A stretch of DNA of 7,441 bases from JAWOGN01 sp046496815 (GTDB lineage: Bacteria; Desulfobacterota; DSM-4660; Desulfatiglandales; Desulfatiglandaceae). Positions 4,772-7,441 of this stretch are shown here, piece after piece. Location: positions 1 through 7,441 of the forward strand of contig JAWOGN010000280.1 in NCBI GenBank assembly GCA_046496815.1, in the 5' to 3' direction. The stretch's first letter is position 1, and every line of letters begins with the position of its first letter. The position numbers and the translations under genes are program-made. The notes beneath the pieces are model-generated. The model was not told the DNA's origin and did not search any database. It saw only the letters and a list, made by a program, of their open reading frames with translations.

Positions 4772-7366
4772 CTATGCCAACACCTGGGCTACAATTTCAG
4801 TAATATCCATGATTTTTATTTTGCCGCGCTCTTGTTTCGGTATGGCCCGCGCTCCTTTTTTCAGGTTATCCTTGCAAGCGGCGCATCCGGACACGATGAT
4901 TTCCGCACCAACCGCCAGGGCGTCCCGAACCCTCTCCGCCGCCATCTCCACGGCCATCTCAGGGTTATTGGCCAGCACACCGCCCCCGCCGCCGCAACAC
5001 CGTGCCAAAAGCCTGTTTCGGGCCATCTCAACAAATTCAAGTCCGGGAATACTTTTCAGGATGTTCCTGGGCTCCTCAAAGATCCTGAAAGCCCTTCCAA
5101 GGTCGCAGGGGTCATGATAGGTGACCTTTTTTTTCATGTCTCCATTGAACTTCACTTTTCCGGAATGAATCAGTTTTTCCAGGTAGTGCACCGAGTGATA
5201 GACTTCTAAACCGAGATCTCCGACCTCCGGATAGATTTTCTTGAAGGTCTTGTAGCAGCCGGCACAAGGGGTTACCAGTTCCTTGGCACCGGTTGCCTTT
5301 ATTCTTTCAATGACTTTTTTGGCATGAGGCTCAAACTCGTCTGTTCCCATGAGGAATAGGGGGAAACCGCAGCAACCTTCTTCGGTGCCCAGAGTCGTAT
5401 AGTCAACCCCTGCAGCATCGAGGGGCTTGAGCAGGCTGGGGACCATTTTCATGTCCAGATAGCTGGGAACACACCCCATAAAAAGGAGTGTCTCAGCCTT
5501 GGATTTGAGTTGCCCCGTTTGGGCTTTTTCTTTCAGGGCCGGCGGGTAGATATCGATCCTGTCCGCTTTCGCACCGGCATAGACATTCCCCATTTTGAAG
5601 ATATTTTCTCTGATGCCGAGCACCGGCTCCGGCGTTAGTCCGGCACGGTAGAGCTTTTTGCGAATCGCCTCAACAATTTCGTCCACCTTCACCTGGGCCG
5701 GGCAGAAATAGGTGCAGGCCTGGCAGGTGGTACAGCTATAGAAAGCCTCGGCCAAGTCTGCAGAAGGTTCTAGGGTACCGTTCAGGAAATTGAAGGCAAG
5801 CACATTTCTCCCTCGTGCATTTCTCGATTCCCTGTGGGTTACGCTAAAGGTGGGGCATCCGAGACGACAGAAACCGCAGTAAATACAGGCCAGAAGCTCG
5901 TTATCAATCTCCTCACCATAAGAATTGACGCCCTCGGGATGATCGAGAAGGGGCTGAAACGCAAAGTGATCATAGATGTCGTATTTCCTTTTTTCCAACC
6001 CCATTTTCCCGGGATTGAGGATATTATTGGGATCCAGGGCTTTTTTTATGGCTCTCATAACTTCGAGCGCGGGACCCAATTGTTTTTCTATGTAGGGAGC
6101 CCGGGCGAGGCCGGTTCCATGCTCGGCGGTAATGGTGCCCCCCATCTCAAGGGCCAGCTCGGCAAGCTCATCCGCAGCCGGTTTGAGGCGATCCCATTCA
6201 TCCTGGTTTCTCATGTCGGTGACAAAGGTCGTATGCACGTTTCCGTCTCCGATATGACCGAAGGTGGTGATGAGCAGGTTGTATTTGTCGGATATTTCCT
6301 GCGCCCGTTTGATCACCTCAGGAATCCTGGTCGGGGGAATTCCGAGGTCTTCCGAGATGGCCACGAGCCGGTTACCCGGTTTGATTCGTGAAAGCGTGGG
6401 GACGAGCTTTCCCCTGGCTTCCATGATCTCACCGACTTTGGCCGGGTCGTCACTCCAGGTGAATTCCTTCACGCCGTGTTTTTTGCATATCTCCCCAATC
6501 CGTTCCATATCCTTTCGAACTGTTTCTCGAGCACCGTCCGACTCAATGATCAGCATGGCCTCAATACCGCTGATATCCCTTTCAATGGCCTCTTCTACGA
6601 CCTTGAGGCTATATTTGTCCAGGATTTCGCAGGCGGTAAGCTGGATCCCCGAGCCGATTATATCGGTTACCGCCTTCCCTGCGGCGAACAGATCATGGAA
6701 AATAGCCAGGGAGAGTGCATTGTATTCCGGAAGCGCTTGAATCTTGACCGTAATTTCCGTGATAACCCCGAGTGTGCCCTCGGAGCTGGTAAAGACATGA
6801 TTCAGATCATATCCAAATGATGATTTGGGCGTCTTGAAACCGGTATGAATGCGGGTGCCGTCGGCCAGAACGACCTGAAGGGCCTTTACATAGTCTCTGG
6901 CCGTGCCGTATTTAACCGCCCTGTGCCCGCTCGAATTGGTGGACATCATGCCGCCTATGGTCGCAATGGCCTCGCTGCCGGGGTTCGGGGGAAACATAAG
7001 GTTTTGTTTTGCGAGTTCGGCATTGAGCTGGTTACAGATCACCCCGGGTTCTACCCGCGCATAGAAATTATCCTTATCAATCTCCAGAATCTTGTTCATT
7101 CTATGAAGGTCCAATAGAATGCCGCCCTCAACGGGAAGGGATGCGCCGGTTGTCGCTGTTCCCGAGCCCTGAATCGTAACGGGCACTTTCTCTTGGTTGG
7201 CCAGTCGCATAATGGCGGCTATCTGCTCAGTGGTAAAAGCGAAGACAACCATGTCGGGAATTCCTTCGTGGACCGACAGGTCCCTGGAATAGGAGAGACA
7301 TTCGACGCGGTCATGAAAGACATTGTCAGGACCGACGATCTGGGCAATTTCCTTAATCAAATCCAT
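4772..7366 (-). CDS. FAD-linked 2-hydroxyacid dehydrogenase fused to an iron-sulfur/CCG-domain subunit (GlcD-GlcF / HdrD-like)
   Basis: A complete 864-residue protein joining two normally separate subunits. Residues 1-455 form a GlcD/D-lactate dehydrogenase-type flavoprotein: an FAD-binding PCMH domain at about 37-210 (GSGTATTGAS at 67-76, GGMMSTNSSGHRAVKYGTAR at 138-157, SSEGTLGVITE at 194-204), then the FAD-oxidase C domain with GHIGDGNVH at 370-378, AEHGTGLAR at 414-422 and DPNNILNPGKM at 445-455. Residues 490-560 hold two ferredoxin-type motifs, cysteines 494/497/500/504 and 545/548/551/555, each ending in Cys-Pro. Two CCG domains follow, with Cys632, Cys665-666, Cys701, Cys704 and then Cys754, Cys790-791, Cys828, Cys831. 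Family members oxidise D-2-hydroxyacids such as lactate, glycolate or 2-hydroxyglutarate to 2-oxoacids and pass electrons through the clusters to a quinone, Etf or other acceptor. No membrane segment is seen. It leads the operon, so its 2-hydroxy or 2-oxo acid is probably linked to the dehydratase substrate. The exact substrate is unknown. Confidence 0.93.
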   Translation of the reverse strand: MDLIKEIAQIVGPDNVFHDRVECLSYSRDLSVHEGIPDMVVFAFTTEQIAAIMRLANQEKVPVTIQGSGTATTGASLPVEGGILLDLHRMNKILEIDKDNFYARVEPGVICNQLNAELAKQNLMFPPNPGSEAIATIGGMMSTNSSGHRAVKYGTARDYVKALQVVLADGTRIHTGFKTPKSSFGYDLNHVFTSSEGTLGVITEITVKIQALPEYNALSLAIFHDLFAAGKAVTDIIGSGIQLTACEILDKYSLKVVEEAIERDISGIEAMLIIESDGARETVRKDMERIGEICKKHGVKEFTWSDDPAKVGEIMEARGKLVPTLSRIKPGNRLVAISEDLGIPPTRIPEVIKRAQEISDKYNLLITTFGHIGDGNVHTTFVTDMRNQDEWDRLKPAADELAELALEMGGTITAEHGTGLARAPYIEKQLGPALEVMRAIKKALDPNNILNPGKMGLEKRKYDIYDHFAFQPLLDHPEGVNSYGEEIDNELLACIYCGFCRLGCPTFSVTHRESRNARGRNVLAFNFLNGTLEPSADLAEAFYSCTTCQACTYFCPAQVKVDEIVEAIRKKLYRAGLTPEPVLGIRENIFKMGNVYAGAKADRIDIYPPALKEKAQTGQLKSKAETLLFMGCVPSYLDMKMVPSLLKPLDAAGVDYTTLGTEEGCCGFPLFLMGTDEFEPHAKKVIERIKATGAKELVTPCAGCYKTFKKIYPEVGDLGLEVYHSVHYLEKLIHSGKVKFNGDMKKKVTYHDPCDLGRAFRIFEEPRNILKSIPGLEFVEMARNRLLARCCGGGGGVLANNPEMAVEMAAERVRDALAVGAEIIVSGCAACKDNLKKGARAIPKQERGKIKIMDITEIVAQVLA

Positions 7367-7372
7367 AAGTAA

Positions 7373-7378
7373 CCTCCT
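7373..7378 (-). promoter_or_regulatory. Ribosome binding site of the FAD/iron-sulfur dehydrogenase gene
   Basis: AGGAGG on the minus strand (AGGAGGT in full), 6 bases before the ATG at 7366. This near-perfect match to the 16S rRNA tail is the strongest in the window and confirms the start. Confidence 0.85.
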
Positions 7379-7441
7379 GTATCGGTGGAACCATCAAACA
7401 CAGAAAAGACGGCACGCTTTACGCGTCAAATATGGGCGGGA
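7379..7441. other. Upstream region of the operon, no gene seen
   Basis: The 63 bases before the first gene hold no recognisable coding sequence. A TTGACG box (minus strand, 7429 to 7424) is present, but no good -10 hexamer lies 16-18 bases downstream. A short inverted pair (ACGC/GCGT around TTTAC, 7414-7426) overlaps it and could be an operator half-site, but is too short to call. The promoter may lie beyond the window. Confidence 0.3.

Noticed and set aside
4478..5209. A 243-codon open frame on the plus strand spanning two genes and their spacer
   Set aside because: It is antisense to the end of the flavoprotein and the start of the dehydratase subunit, both well supported, and its product resembles nothing known.
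7401..7429. Sigma-70-like promoter with TTGACG at 7429-7424 on the minus strand
   Set aside because: At 17 or 18 bases spacing the -10 positions read TTTCTG or TTCTGT, too far from TATAAT to support a call.

Overview
The window is a gene-dense stretch in which every convincing gene lies on the minus strand and reads from the right edge to the left edge. The order of transcription is: a large FAD/iron-sulfur 2-hydroxyacid dehydrogenase (7366 to 4772), a subunit of the 2-hydroxyacyl-CoA dehydratase / benzoyl-CoA reductase family (4672 to 3431), the ATP-dependent activator of that family (3325 to 2534), an acyl-CoA ligase (2490 to 907), and a thiolase cut off by the left edge (815 to 1). Spacers are about 40 to 105 bases and none holds a convincing intrinsic terminator, so the genes look like one operon. 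The right edge gives no upstream gene and no clear promoter.

The gene content points to a strict anaerobe. The dehydratase/activator pair is known for oxygen-labile iron-sulfur radical chemistry, and the first gene carries two ferredoxin-type cluster motifs plus two CCG domains. GC content is moderate (roughly 50-55% by eye), ribosome binding sites are strong, and GlcD/HdrD-like fusions of this kind are common in sulfate-reducing and syntrophic Desulfobacterota (former Deltaproteobacteria). That assignment is an inference from style, not a proof.

A coherent reading of the operon is a route from a 2-hydroxy or 2-oxo acid into beta-oxidation. The flavoprotein would interconvert a (D)-2-hydroxyacid and its 2-oxoacid. 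The ligase would make the CoA ester with ATP. The activator would inject one electron at the expense of ATP into the dehydratase-like enzyme, giving an enoyl-CoA by reductive dehydration, or a dearomatised ring if the enzyme is reductase-like. The thiolase would cleave a 3-oxoacyl-CoA end product. The substrate cannot be read from sequence. Only one of the two homologous subunits usually needed for the dehydratase/reductase is present in the window.

Non-coding structure is concentrated in the spacers. The 105-base spacer between the dehydratase subunit and the activator holds an imperfect inverted repeat around a degenerate 7-base GCC-rich repeat, and the same bases can be read as a 28-codon ORF with a CxxC motif overlapping the activator start. 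The spacer after the flavoprotein holds two mutually exclusive GC-rich hairpins, and the spacer before the thiolase a small hairpin. No tRNA, rRNA, CRISPR array or insertion sequence was seen.
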